Shown here piece by piece: positions 10,891 to 23,377 of a stretch of DNA of 64,000 nucleotides. Made by a program: the position numbers and the translations under genes. A model generated the notes under the pieces. That model was not told where the DNA came from and did not search any database. It was given only the letters and a program-made list of their open reading frames with translations. The stretch is from Bathymodiolus brooksi (taxonomy: Eukaryota > Mollusca > Bivalvia > Mytilida > Modiolidae): contig OY804588.1 of the NCBI GenBank assembly GCA_963680875.1, forward strand, positions 77,152,829 to 77,216,828, written 5' to 3'. The stretch's first letter is position 1; each line of letters starts with the position of its first letter.

Positions 10891-11977
10891 TCTACACTGT
10901 CGTCAAAGAGTTCCGGTCGAAAATGATCCGTCAGCTTGCGGTACAAGTCACTTAGGCATGATTGACATACAGGCGACTACAACAAGTAAGTATTATGATC
11001 ATATAGTATTATCATATCTTGAATCCAGAAGATGTCGTTATCGGTCGATTATTTGTGTTTGTTTTTACCTGTATATTGCTGTAGTTATCTCCATCGATTA
11101 CTCAGATATGGGTAAAATGATGGACATTTACAATGACAAATGCTAATAATGAGATTGAAATAATCAAATAAAGCTATAAAAAATAGTCTATATGTGTAAT
11201 TAAAGTACACAAACCCTTTGTAATGCTTAGATAAATGATAATTTGCATTGGCGTGCTACCATGAATAGTTTTAGACTTACTACAGTGAAAAACACAATGC
11301 TCAATTACGTACATTCGTTCCGGCTTTGTCATCCATTACTTTCCGGTTGAGTCCCAAAATTTGCATTTAAGTAGACCCGGTTTTGTCAATATACAAAATT
11401 GAAAGAATAGCATAAAAAAGCTCAATATCACATTTATGCTTCATTTTTTTAATTTATTTAAGATTCGCTATAACACTTGTCAAGGGTGTGTTCGACTTGC
11501 AAATTCATAAAAAGAAAAACACACAAATTTGTCTTAAATGAATAAAAATTGTGATAAAAACAATAGGACATAGTCAAAATATTTTACATGTTGATGTTTT
11601 GTATAACATTAACGGAAAGAAATACAAAACGGTTTGTGCAGAATTGTCATTCGTCAAAGTCACCTTCGACAGAATGGTCATGATTTTTTATAAATCTTGT
11701 AATGTTTTCTTATTTGCTATGGAGTTGGATTATTGCAATATTCAATGAGTGTTTGATCAATAGTAGGAACTTTCACGGTTTATATGCTCATAAGTTGTAT
11801 TGTAATGCCTGAAAATTGTTTCAGAATTGGAAAAAGTTGCAAAATGTACGCCATATTCACAATGTTTTCAAGCTTTGAGGTATCTTTTCAACATTTTAAA
11901 ATTAAATAACGCTATGTATATGGTGCGAGTTCATTAACATCATGTTGTACTATTTATTGATTATTTTTTTATTTTGG
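10891..11977. other. Intergenic, no gene supported
   Basis: AT-rich with only short stop-limited frames that match nothing I recognise. No repeats or structures seen. Confidence 0.4.
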
Positions 11978-12232
11978 TATTTTAATGCCATTTTCAGTAA
12001 TATTTCAACTATATTATGGCGACCAGTTTTAGTGGTGGAAGAAGCCGGAGTACCCAGAGAGAACCACCGACCATGGGCAAAGCAACTGGTAAACTTTATC
12101 ACTTGCGGCTGCGAATCGAGTGCAGCTTTTTTGTAATTTACAAAGCCAGGCGCGAACCCATCCCGTATTGGTAATAGGATTGTATGAGTTGTTAGATAAT
12201 CCAACTACCTACCTCATCGAGCCACCCGGGGT
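11978..12232 (-). mobile_element. tRNA-headed SINE, family B
   Basis: Read on the minus strand, it starts with a tRNA-like head (GGTGGCTCGATGAGGTAGG, a box A relative) and a box B region near GATGGGTTCGCGCC. The common 3' part follows (GTACTCCGGCTTCTTCCACC, CTGAAAATGGC, ATTAAAATACC). Same family as 23852, 37520 and 52077; full-length or nearly so. Confidence 0.85.
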
Positions 12233-12486
12233 CTTTGTGCTATTTATTTTGTAATTTTTGTTATTTAAAAAAAAGATCTGAATTGAATTCGATAAAAATG
12301 ATGTGGAATCATACAAAACCGGAAACTTTACCACCCATTAATAGACGTGTAAGATGTCTATGTGAAAACATCATCTATATAGATATATACAGATATCAAG
12401 TAACTCTTGTTTTGGATCAATTTGTTTTTCTTCAAATAATATATTGAAGGACACTTAAAAATAATAAAATAAAATAAAAATTGGGA

Positions 12487-12835
12487 ACCGCATCCGTAGA
12501 GTAATGGTTAGCGTGCTCGCATCGAGTGCGATAGATTGTGGGTTCCAGCTCCGGTCGGGTCAAACCAAAGAATATAAAATTGGTATTTGTTGCTTCTCGC
12601 TAAGCACGCCGCAGCATTAAGGAGAAAGAACAAAGACTGGTTAGCTCGGCATCAGAATAATGTGTCCGAGTGGAGCGACATATCTACTTACGAACTGTTG
12701 TGTCAGTGAGCTAGTATTATAACAATCCAACTGAGCGTGTTAGTTTGGAACAAAACGGACGTCATCATCATTTCATTGCTGAAACATTGCTGAATTGGCG
12801 TTAAACAACTATTACTCACTCACTCACTTAAAACA
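12487..12835 (+). mobile_element. tRNA-headed SINE, family A
   Basis: Head CCGCATCCGTAGAGTAATGG with TTAGCGTGCTCG (box A) and GGGTTCCAGCTCCGG (box B). The body contains GCATCAGAATAATGTGTCCG, and the 3' end is TTGGCGTTAAACAAC with an (ACTC)n tail. Confidence 0.9.
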
Positions 12836-14120
12836 AATGGCATATCGAGTGTACCCTTTGAGTTTGATAAGTGTGATAATGAACCTTTCGTATGCAACTG
12901 TTTGTTTGTTCAGTATATATCACAAAAACCGGTCCAAGACATGGCATACGCACGCTGTTTAATATTTTTAATGTACATTTTGCTATGAAATTCTAGTTTT
13001 GTTTTACTTGCATTTCAGGTAGAGATGAATACTGGAAGTTTGTCGCCATTTGGTTGTTTCTACTGTCAAATGACATTCTTGAATTTTACAATATAATATA
13101 AATGTACCAATCACATTGTCTGAAGCTAATACAAATACAATGAGGGTAATCGCGAGATTGAAGCATAAGATGCTTAAATAGTATTTCTTCGCGGTCCCGT
13201 TACTGTTTTTTTTTTATCCTGCACTTGTTCTGTTTGAGTAGTTGCATTGACCATATATTTTTTGCTATATTTGGTTACTAACCAAGATATAGTTTTCTGG
13301 TACCTAATTCATGTTGAGCCACGGTAAGAAACAGTAACAGTATTTAAGCTTATAAGAACGACTTCACAGAGGACAAAATAAAAAAAACGATAAGAACGAC
13401 GCTTGTTGCTGCTTTTTGTAGACAAATTTGACAGTTGCTTTGGGACTTTTGACATACCACGATAAATAAAATATACGTATATTGTCGGAAAATATATAAT
13501 TCATTTCCGCTCGCTGCGAAATAGGTAAGACAAATTCGTCAAAACTCGTGTATGAATTCAATTGAAAAAAAAACCCAGTGGTATGATATTACAATTTGTG
13601 CTAATTTATCAATCAATACAATTAACTTCTTGGTTAACACATGTACGTACTTGACAAATTAACATAAGACAAGCTTAAAATAGAACCAAATAATATATTC
13701 CTTTTAAACCATATGGTCGTGTATTTTAATAATTGTTCATACAAAGACAAGGTATTTTATTTAAACCTAATAAATAATCAAAGTATATCGAGATAAAATA
13801 CAAAGAACAGGATGTCTGTGTAAATCCTGTGTTCTTCTTTCATTATACATATCCAGGTTGTATGCCAGATATGTAACATTGTTGATATCTTAGATAAAAA
13901 GGTCAAAACTTTGCAAAGCACATCCTAGTACCATAAATTAAGACCAAAGTATGACAATGCCGTCTTTTGAGGTATAATTCGTAATTGGATAAATATTTCA
14001 CCGCATGCCAACTTTTTAATTATTTTTCTTTTGTGATGATTTCTTTTTAAAACATTAATATTATGAAATTAAAAGACGCTTCTTTCTTAATTAGAATTTA
14101 TTATTTTTTGATGAGTAACA
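12836..14120. other. Intergenic, no gene supported
   Basis: AT-rich DNA. Apart from small inverted words (ACAGGATGTCTGTGTAAATCCTGT near 13808, cited only as a short hairpin) I see no gene, repeat or RNA. Confidence 0.4.
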
Positions 14121-14124
14121 ATAA

Positions 14125-14320
14125 AGTACGGAGCCCGTTAACTGACACGTTAAATATTTCTATGACGTTATACGAAATAGTATTTCGCATAAACTAAATT
14201 AAAAAAATATCTATAAACGAAATAAAAATAATTTCTCATGTCAGAAAACGGGCTCCGTAAGCTATTTCGTATAAACGAAATTAAAATTACCATGTCATTT
14301 ACTGGGCTCCACAATAAATC
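14125..14320. repeat. Imperfect inverted-repeat element
   Basis: Three GGAGCCC/GGGCTCC blocks lie in palindromic arrangement (CGGAGCCCGTTAACTGACA at the left; AACGGGCTCCG near 14250; ATGTCATTTACTGGGCTCC at the right), linked by repeated TTTCGTATAAACGAAATTAA / ACGAAATAGTATTTCG segments. Looks like a nested or decayed MITE. Confidence 0.55.
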
Positions 14321-14660
14321 AACATATTAATATGCAATTAGCTTCTTTTTTTTATTTATTCCTTTCATATGAATTTAAAATATAAATAGTTGGTGCGGAC
14401 AGCAGAATCATGAACGCTCAACGATGGAAACTGGCAGAGCAGCAGCATAACCAACCTGGATATTGCTGATGGTATAGTTGCCTGCAAATTCAATAAGCCA
14501 TGTGAGGTAGAAATCACTAAATTGGTCCTGCGTTCAACAATATCGCAACTGTATAGCGAAATCTGTTCACGAAATTAATAAACCGAATTGTTTTCCTTTT
14601 ATTTGGGGGGAAAATTTTACGTTCACGATTTTTTGCTTAATCATTGACTGTATGGAATTT

Positions 14661-15480
14661 AGCTGCGGAACCGTACCCCTTTGTGATCTTTTTATTTATT
14701 TTTTCTTGGCAGACCATAGGGCTACGGATTTCACCCTATCAAAAATTTGCGGAACTGCGCAAAGAATTTGTCGCACCTTTCAACAGTAATTTTCACAACA
14801 AAACGCTTTGTGAGAGGGAGTCATGTGAATAACTCGTTTCGTTACATATTTATCTATCGCTTTTCATATTTACTTACTTACTATTAATCATTTCTAGCTC
14901 ATTATAATGAAAAATGTTTCGATATTCGGTATGTTTACGCTTTACCGGAAGGTTTGCACGGCGATTTTTTATCTGAAATAAAATATTTATTCAACCTATA
15001 GGGAAATATTTTACATATGTTAACCAGAAATGTTATTTTCTTCTATGAATATTCCAACTGAGGTGGACTCTCATTCAACATGTTCAAGTTTTTTCATGTA
15101 AACAAACCGAACACATGTTTTGCTGTTAGAGTCATCTCTCAAAAGTCATGTGACCTCAAAGCGAGAATACCACAAAGACAAGATGGCGGGACTAAGTAGG
15201 TGAAATCAGTTAATATCGAAACATTTTTCATTATATTGAGCTAGAAATGAATAATAATAAGTAAGTAAATATGAAAAGCGATAGATAAATATGTAACGAA
15301 ACGAGTTATTCACATGACTCCGCTCTCACAAAGCGTTTTGTTGTGAAAATTACTGTTGAAAGGTGCCACAAATTCTTGGCGCAGTTCCGCAAATTTTTGA
15401 TAGGGTGAAATCCGTAGCCCTATGGTCTGCCAAGAAAAATAAATAAATAAAAAGACCATAAAGGGCTACGGTTCCGCAGC
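14661..15480. mobile_element. Long-TIR foldback element (MULE-like) with 11-bp direct flanks
   Basis: Inverted arms of about 266 bp: 14661-14926 begins AGCTGCGGAACCGTA and ends at GTTTCGATATT; 15212-15480 is the reverse complement with few differences. The unrelated middle is 285 bp. The element is bounded by an identical 11-base direct repeat TGTATGGAATT at 14649-14659 and 15481-15491, consistent with a target-site duplication. Long terminal inverted repeats plus 9-11 bp duplications are typical of Mutator-like and Foldback elements. No transposase frame is present, so it is non-autonomous. Confidence 0.85.
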
Positions 15481-15669
15481 TGTATGGAATTAATATTGAT
15501 ATAGTGTCTGTGTTCAATATAATATCGTAAATATGTGTTCGGTCGGTAAAAGTTTTTGGCTGTCAATATCAATCATTTTTTGGTAATAAAATAATTGCCT
15601 TTTTGATAAAAACAGAGAGGAATAAATCCTAAAAAAATAATTATATACTATATTAGAAGATGACACAAA

Positions 15670-15850
15670 ATACCCTTCCGGAGTACATGAGTTCACCCGG
15701 TTTTTAGTGGGGTACATGTTGCTCAATCTTTAACTTTCTGTGTACTATTTTGTAGATTGGTGTTTGTCCTCCTTTGGTCATTGTGTTGTCTGTTCTTCTT
15801 CAACATACGTATTCTGATTACCCCCTTAGTATCTTCAAACGCTTCTTAAA
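15670..15850 (+). repeat. Dispersed repeat F, copy 1
   Basis: CCCTTCCGGAGTACATGAGT, TTTTTAGTGGGG, TTGTGTTGTCTGTTCTTCTT and TCTGATTACCCC are shared with six other places in the window. Very similar sequence is, from memory, common in bivalve genomes; it has no coding frame. Confidence 0.8.
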
Positions 15851-16056
15851 GCACGGAATAACAAAATAGATATATCACTTATAAAGAGTATATGTGTATA
15901 GTCGCTTTCTAGAAAGACAAGACAAGCCTATTGTCAAAACGTGTGCTGGACGCAGAACAACAACCGTAATACTAAGTGTCAGTGTTTCGGCACGGACATG
16001 GTTATTTGTTATTGAAATTTACAGTTCCTAAATAATGTAATTATTATTAAAACTAA
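15851..16056. other. Intergenic, nothing recognised
   Basis: Short gap between repeat F and the reverse-transcriptase fragment; no feature seen. Confidence 0.35.
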
Positions 16057-16180
16057 GGTTCTCCTTCATACCTTGACATACACCTCGAAATTGACAGTGA
16101 GGGGCGGTTAAAAACGAAACTTTACGACAAAAGAGATGTTTTCAATTTTCCCATTGTGAACTTTCCATTTATATGTAGAA
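16057..16180 (+). pseudogene. Reverse transcriptase fragment, Penelope-like family
   Basis: A frame of ~42 codons reads SPSYLDIHLEIDSEG, then KLYDKRDVFNFPIVNFPF. It aligns with the LGLYLEFDDSDQF and KIYDKRDDFNIKIINFP segment of the reverse transcriptase at 46172-46660. Only this C-terminal stretch of the domain survives; flanks are non-coding. Confidence 0.75.
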
Positions 16181-16660
16181 TGTTTACCTTGTACAGAGTA
16201 CAGTTAATTCTAAAAAAATATGCCATTTTTGTCTTTGAAATTTTACAAAACCCAATGGTAGTATGATATAATATAAAAATATATATATATGAATTTATCT
16301 TACAATTGTGTGATTTTGAGCACTAATAAAGAGGTCAAATAAACTTCAGTGTTATTTAGTCATGGTATGTTTTGATAATATATGTATATATTGTAGGCAT
16401 ATACAGCATATCATTAATAGCAATTATAGAAGATGGCCACTACTCCGCATTTTCACTGGATTTAGCAAAGTAGCTGAGTATCATATTAGGATCATTATCA
16501 AAATGCACGCACTTTTTCCTGTTCATGTTTTGGTGACATCAAATATTGTCGTTCCCGTTTTGCTTTAGCCTATTAGTTTTTCCTACATTACAATGACATA
16601 TTCACATAATATGCAGTCGGAAAAACCACCATGAAAAGAAATATTTTTAGATATGTAGCA
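16181..16660. other. Intergenic, nothing recognised
   Basis: AT-rich, including a short (AT)n run near 16278-16290. No supported gene. Confidence 0.35.
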
Positions 16661-18025
16661 TACGCTCATACCTTTTAGTCCGTGGTGTTACCAACATTAA
16701 ATTATTCTTTTTGGGAAAATGAAAAATAATTTTTATGTAAAAAGTGGTTACATACATAATATATAGGGAAATTATGCATAATTTAGGATATTTTCTTTGG
16801 AGCACTAATTTTTTTCCCACAATATTTGAATATGTAGTTGTGGAGTCCCTTTTAAGCTGCATTATGAAACAAACAAGCTTTCACAATTGTATTTTGCTTC
16901 ACTTTCTATAAAGAAAAGATGACTTATACATAGTTATCAAAGTCAACTTTATTCAACTATAATATAATTTACTTCAATTATGTCATTTATCATTTTTATG
17001 AAACAATTTACATGAGGTAACACCATTGACAAGAGGTAACACCACAGATGACAAAAGTAATACCAGGGACATCTTCATGAATGTAAACATTTAATTCAAG
17101 AAAAAAACATAACTATCAACCTATATTTTTTTGTTTTCTTAAATGTTTTCAGTACAATATTCAGTTTTTTAGCATATTGATTTAATGCATGAACAATATC
17201 AGTTTTGTCCATGATGTTATGAAGATATGTCCATGGTGCTATGAAGATATGTCCCTGGTGTTACCAGGTCTAAACAGTATAGTCCCATAAGCTTGTTAAA
17301 CTATATCTTATAAGTAAATGACGATGTCTGAACAATTTCTCTGCATAGGTTAAAGAGCAATATGTTGTTCTGAATATTAGTTTATGGAATAATGTGTTGA
17401 TTCACAATTTTAATGCTAAATGTCTGTGGTGTTGCACAATCTTTATGGTAACACCATTGACAGTAACACCACAGACAAACAGGTAAGTATTTTCAGGATA
17501 AAAGGAAAATAATTTCTCCCAGATTATATTTTATATGTATATCCTGTGAAGAATACCAAATGTAATGTATTGTATATTTTTATATTTTGTTCAATTCTAA
17601 CAAAAAGAAGTAGTGAGAAGTATAACACACACATAAAATTTATATACTACGGTATACCAATCGCACGTACTTGTTCGGCTGTATATTAGTTTATGAATCA
17701 CTTTTGTGTTTGTCGTCTGCACATGTCATGAAATAGGAAATAAGCAAAGGGAGAAACTATTTTGCTTCAAATATGACAAAGCAGATAACTCTTACCCAGC
17801 CTTAATAGGAACGGTAACACCACAGACATGAAATTCTATAACAGCTGGTTTATGCTAATTTTCTTTTTAAATTTCAATATATATCAAGAAAACAAATGTT
17901 GTGCTATCAGAGTTTTAGGAATAGTTAAAAAATAATATAAAGATCGAATAAAATCATTACATCTGAATAGTACAATTTACCAGAGGTAAGTAATTCTGGA
18001 AAAATAACAAGTAACACCAAGGAAA
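16661..18025. repeat. Cluster of GGTAACACCACAGAC-like motifs on both strands
   Basis: At least ten occurrences of a 12-15 base motif: minus strand at 16680, 17240-17265 and 17422; plus strand at 17016, 17035, 17056, 17447, 17462, 17813 and 18011. At 17200-17265 it forms a ~23-bp tandem repeat (ATGAAGATATGTCC + TGGTG). No continuous coding frame links them. Nature unknown. Confidence 0.6.
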
Positions 18026-18029
18026 AAAC

Positions 18030-20010
18030 AGGTCTTCGTGTAGCAATTATAAATTCGCAATTGGACCAATCTGGATTTAGATGGTAAAACTATAGAAAAC
18101 TGATGTGCCTTCATGCCAACTGACATGTTTTCTCCAATCAGTTTGGTTGATATTTGTCTTTTAATTTCGTAATAACAGAAAAGTACGTGTATTTTGATAA
18201 TGACCCAAACTGTCTCTGCACTGAGTTCAGTTCATTATTATGCATTCAATCATCTTGGTGACATACTGAGGGTATGATAAATGGGCATCAAGGTAAGATG
18301 CTAAAGATGTTACACATGTATATATTGATCTATTGATGAAACAGATTGATCTCCATGACTGGTGACAGTCTTCTGATAATATAAAAAAATGCACTTGAAA
18401 TGATATTTGAATATTTTTATGATGTTTAAAAAATTTGAAATTAAGCAAGTTTACTGATTTTTAGCTTATCTGGGCCAAACAGGCTACATGATGTATTATC
18501 ACGACTGTGTCTGTCATCTGTTATCCATTTTTGTTCACTTATTCTCAGAAATTGTCAAACCAAATGGAAATAATTATAGCAGGTATGCTATGGTTCTCGG
18601 CTAGTTTGTAATTGATCTGATTGTTACAAAACTAAATCTAATTTTTTTAACATTATTATGTTTCGTTCAGTAGCTTGAAAGCCCGAATTTAGTATTTCAT
18701 AAAATTTTGCCAATTTCGCAATGTTCGCTGCGAAATATTGAGCATATCAGCGATAGACAGTTTGCTTAAAATATATAAATGATCACTGTAATTATATTAA
18801 TTGGTTGTACATGTATGTGGGTTGCACTAACTGCATTTCACCTGTCATTTAATACTTTATGAAAATATCATTTATCTTTATCTTTCTGTCATGATGACTA
18901 TTTGAGCTTGTTGACATTGGGACCTGATATTAGCATATTGTAAAAAAAAATAATGTCAATCAGAGATCATTTGTTTTTTGCATTTCAAATCTATCTGTTT
19001 TGCTGTAGAATTAATACATATTTTTTCAGCTCTAATTGCTTGTGTCTGCAAGTTTTTATAAATATTTATTGTTTATTTTGTAGGTTCAAAATCTCATGGT
19101 GATTAATCCAGCCTTTATGTTATTTTGTTTAGATATCTTTTGCAGAACAGAAAGAAAAATTCTCTTGCTACTATTTAATGGGGATAAAACTTGGTGTAAA
19201 GTTACATGTACCGCTGTATTTCATTGCCCATTTCTTCAAGATTATTTAACTGAGCATACAAACATAAAAAAACAAGATTAAATACATAACATTGAACCAT
19301 ATGTATGTAGATATACAGATGCCGTCTTAACTGGTGGGCACGCTGAGCAGTTGTCTAGGGGCCCCACAAGCATAAGGGCCTCGTGCTAATATTTGCATGT
19401 TTTTTAATATTTAAACACTGATTTTATTGGAAGTACCAATACAATAAATATATATTTAATTTTATCGACATTTACATTTTTATTCCTGCGAGTGATTAAT
19501 TTGTATAGGTAGCAGTCCAAGTGCACTGCTTTGTCCAGCGTCCTATAATGCTGTTAAGACAGCCCTCAGTAGACTTTCCCCAGATTCACAAAACATATAC
19601 AAAACGATGTAACTCAAGATTTCTTTTCATTTAATTAAGATTTAATTAACTTAAATATTGCATCAGTTTTATCCGGTTCAAGTTCTAGATATGTAAATTT
19701 ACAGGAATACAATGAGGGTTACTAAGGTTAGCTGTTTTCCCACTTCATATATAGGTCATTATAAAAAAAAGAAACATTTTATTTTGTAAAAAAAGAGATG
19801 TTCATACAAAATTGATGAAATAATGAATATTTCCCGAGGAAAACAAATCTATCATTACACCATGCACACTCAGATATTCACTATTTTTGCAAATCATTTT
19901 TGTATATCAATTTTTGCCATTTTTTTTTCCAAAAGTATTGAAAAAAATAATATAACAATTTTGATCAGAGCTGATAAAAATAATAAAACTTGTGAGACTG
20001 TCACCTGAAG
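18030..20010. other. Intergenic, no gene supported
   Basis: AT-rich non-coding stretch. A short segment at 19318-19400 (GATGCCGTCTTAACTGGTGG, CTAGGGGCCCCACAAG) looks like a decayed transposon end but cannot be assigned. Nothing else recognised. Confidence 0.4.
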
Positions 20011-20019
20011 ATAAAACAT

Positions 20020-20809
20020 CATATGAAAAAATACACACAGCTGTAAAACTATCATAGGGCTTTAAAAAAACCTCATGTAATATTTCTGCTAAATCTGAAT
20101 TAGGACGTTTTCCTATCACCTCAATTATTAAAACTCAAGTACTTATGTATTTTGTTAGAATAAACTCTAATAATATCAATCCATTAATTAATGAACCCTT
20201 AAATGTAAATAAAAAAAATGCACGATGAAGGAAAATACTCATGGTATACTTGTGTAAATAATATTTTCAAAGAATTCGATTTAGATATTGAATACTATTC
20301 AAATATAGATAAACCATTTCATAGATTAAAATTTCCATTAAAAAGAGAATTTAGAAAAATAGCTCTTAATAATTATACTTTAAAGACTAAAGGTAAACTT
20401 TAAAATAACATAACCGAAAGTTCAAAATTATTCTTATATAGTAAACTAAAGAACGATATTATATTGGAACCCTACTTATTACAGCTAAGTAATTTTAGAA
20501 ATAGACAACTCATAACAAAATTTCGTTCAAGTGATCAAAATTTAGAAATTGAAAAAGGTCGTTACAAAAATATACCCCGTCAACAAAGAGTGCAATACTT
20601 GCAATGACATTGAAGATGAAGATCACTTCTTTTTACATTGTCGTATACATAATCAACCTAGAAATTTAGTATTTAAAATTATTGGAAATTACTGCTTTAA
20701 CTTTGTTAATATGTCTGATTTAAACAAATTGAAATATATTCTTAATCCTAATCCAGATCTTTCATCTGATATGTGTACCTTTATTAAACAATCATTAGAA
20801 TTAAGGTAA
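20020..20809 (+). pseudogene. Non-LTR retrotransposon ORF2 C-terminus, degenerate
   Basis: Frame-shifted remnant of the region downstream of the reverse transcriptase. It shows SELGRFPITS, MHDEGKYSWYTCVNNIF and KEFDLDIEYYSN, then the cysteine/histidine knuckle CNTCNDIEDEDHFFLHC, ending with FIKQSLELR before the stop at 20807-20809. Such C-terminal segments close the ORF2 of several invertebrate LINE clades; I cannot assign the clade. At least two frame changes (near 20215 and 20545) mean it cannot encode an intact protein. Confidence 0.75.
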
Positions 20810-20864
20810 CGGGTCCATGTCGGTCAAGGAATCTCTCTTTGTAAAAAATGTTGTATTGTGTTAA

Positions 20865-21165
20865 AATAATTATTGTTTGTATTACTTATTGTTTGTATTA
20901 CTTATTGTTTGTATTACTGTATTGTTTGTATTACTTATTGTTTGTATTACTGTATTGTTTGTATTACTTATTGTTTGTATTACTTATTGTTTGTATTGCT
21001 GTATTGTTTGTATTACTGTATTGTTTGTATTACTTATTGTTTGTATTACTGTATTGTTTGTATTACTGTATTGTTTGTATTACTTATTGTTTGTATTACT
21101 GTATTGTTTGTATTACTGTATTGTTTGTATTACTTATTGTTTGTATTACTGTATTGTTTGACCCT
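20865..21165 (+). repeat. 15/17-bp minisatellite in the LINE 3' tail
   Basis: About 19 alternating units of TTATTGTTTGTATTAC and TGTATTGTTTGTATTAC directly after the LINE stop and ~55 bp of 3' sequence. Flanking GACCCTTATGGGTG and AATAAATTAT look like the end of the LINE 3' region. Open frames here are low-complexity artefacts. Confidence 0.9.
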
Positions 21166-21179
21166 TATGGGTGTAAAAT

Positions 21180-21449
21180 GCAATTAAATAAATTATAAAT
21201 CATATTTACCACCGCTAGAGCTAACAAACATTGTTACCTCCCTTTATCGGTACGCCATGTCACTTGAGTTTTTTATTGTTTTCGAGATTGATCAAATATT
21301 GAGTATGTACACATCCAGACGAAAGTTCTATCATTTACGTGTCAATAAAGACACAGTTAAAACATATTTACAAAGAGCAGATCATAAAGATATATGATTT
21401 TGCTACGAGATCAATAAAACAAAATTGACAGCCTTAACACACCTGCGTA
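21180..21449. other. Intergenic, nothing recognised
   Basis: No feature seen between the LINE tail and repeat E copy 2. Confidence 0.35.
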
Positions 21450-22230
21450 AACAGTACGGGAAGGTTCCTTTTGGAATGACTGTTGATTATATACCAAATT
21501 TCAAAGGTACCATGACGATTGCTAATTTGGTTATTAAGGATCATGGATCATCGTGGTCCAAAGTGGCGATGTAACTCCCTAAATCAGGTAGTTATGTTGT
21601 AAAATTTAAGATTCGGATTTTAAATATTCATAGTCTGCCAATCCATGTTAAAACTCACAATACAGTATATGACTTCCATGAATGATTTCTTAATTCTCTC
21701 AAACAACATGAACACGGCGCGGTTCGTTGGTGCGTACCCCCCCCCCCCCCCAATAAAAACAATAGAAAACATAAGATATACAAAAAAATAGTCAACACAA
21801 CACAAACCGACAAGCTTTTGGTGAATCATTGAGTGGGGGTATGTTCAAATGATGAGTATGTCGTATTTTGCAAATTTTACCTCAGAGCTTCTGGTGTCCT
21901 CGGCGGCCCCCAGATACCAGTCTAGGTTTTCTTTATCCCTCCCCCGGGCATTCTCTTCTAACTCAAAACCTAGGATCCGCCCCTGCCAACATCTATTACT
22001 GTTTAGTTACTTGTCATAATTTCTGCCGCGAAAAAAAGCCCAAAAATCCTGAAGAAAAAACGGGGAAAAACAGGCGGGGTATCAACTATCAAAAATTAAA
22101 TGTGAGCATAAATAAAGCATGCAAGAACATTTGATTAAAAGTCACTAATTATCAAAAGAAAAACTATTTATTTGGGGTTGATGACGTTCTTAAAGAGGAC
22201 GGGAGGGTCCAGTGTTCGAGTTCTATGACA
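21450..22230 (+). repeat. Dispersed repeat E, copy 2
   Basis: Same orientation as copies at 6641 and 30400. It extends further right than copy 1: AATCCTGAAGAAAAA, AAATTAAATGTGAGCATAAA and AACATTTGATTAAAAGTCAC are shared with copy 3. A poly-C tract lies near 21728-21742. Confidence 0.85.
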
Positions 22231-22830
22231 ACTTTCATAGGTCCAATGACCATGAAGATGACCACAGGTACTTCTGGACAGGACCCTATCTGAACAGGAC
22301 CCTATGTTGCCCCCTTTTTTTTTTTTTTTTTTTTATTAACATCGATTTTGTTCATATAAACAACATTTTCCAACTTTCTATGTATCACTGTATGACATAT
22401 ATACAATAAATACAATCAAACAGTAGTTTCTATCCATGCCGGGTTTCTGACATAATATAAGTTAGAAGGTAAGTCACTCTTCTTTGTTTACATTGGGGTA
22501 CTTGTTGTGCATTCATCTTAAATTTAGTGAATAAAAAAGGTCTACCTGTCTGGAAATTGGCTTATTCCTTCTCTGTATATATTATTCTCCCTGAAAACAC
22601 ACATCAATATTTATTTACAGCAGCTGACAACTCTCCATGGAACATTTTCCACTCGCGATTTGCGATTTTCAGACGACATTTTTGAAAACTCGAATTAAAG
22701 CTACGGAAGTGTGATTATTAGCGACATCTGCTGGTCATTTGAAATATTGACGATACGGTAAAACGTGAGAGTTCCGGGTAAAATTAAATTTTGCGCCAAA
22801 AAATTCCCGAACTTTTTACCCGGGACTCTC
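22231..22830. other. Intergenic, no gene supported
   Basis: Includes a poly-T tract at about 22313-22333. No coding or structured element recognised. Confidence 0.35.
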
Positions 22831-22982
22831 AGCCGCAAGTGATAAAGTTTACCAGTTGCTTGCCCATGGTCGGTGGTTCTCTCCGGGTACTCCGGATTCC
22901 TCCACCACTAAAACTGGTCGCCATGATATAGCTTAAATATTGTTAAAAGTGGCGTTAAAAAACAAAAAATCAAATCAAATCA
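22831..22982 (+). mobile_element. SINE 3' part, family B
   Basis: Only the common 3' region: GCCGCAAGTGATAAAGTTTA, GGTCGGTGGTTCTCTCCGGG, TACTCCGGATTCCTCCACCA, AGTGGCGTTAAAA and a tail of (AATCA)n. Confidence 0.8.
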
Positions 22983-23250
22983 ATCTTGGACCTCATATTC
23001 TCAATTTTAAGAAGTCTCAGCCTGTCCCGTGCCATAGAGCAGTCTTGTTCCGCCTTGCAAAATTTCTCTTTGAAGCTCTGGGTATATGTATAAAATAACA
23101 AATATTTTATATTTAATTTGCAACAATGCACAACTTTATCTTTATTTATTTAAATGTAGATTCATTTTTTTCAATAATAGTCATATTTTTTCACTGCAGA
23201 CTATAGGATATGGTCAGAAATCATACCTTGCAGCAGATCGCAAGCCACAC
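22983..23250 (+). repeat. Dispersed repeat G, copy 1
   Basis: About 260 bp shared with 35945-36205: GCAGTCTTGTTCCGCCTT, ATTTCTCTTTGAAGC, TTTATATTTAATTTGCAACA, CACTGCAGACTATAGGATAT. Non-coding; class unknown. Confidence 0.8.
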
Positions 23251-23377
23251 CTCTAAAAATTGATACTACTAATTAGGAACGGATTGGTATAAGTGATCTT
23301 TCATGTGCAATCAGCATAACATGTCATATGGAACTCTCCTAGCAGGAGCATTAGGACGACCTTTAAGCAACACCGTA

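Noticed and set aside
20848..21198. Three overlapping ~100-codon hydrophobic frames
   Set aside because: Low-complexity translation of the LINE-tail minisatellite in all three frames; not membrane proteins.
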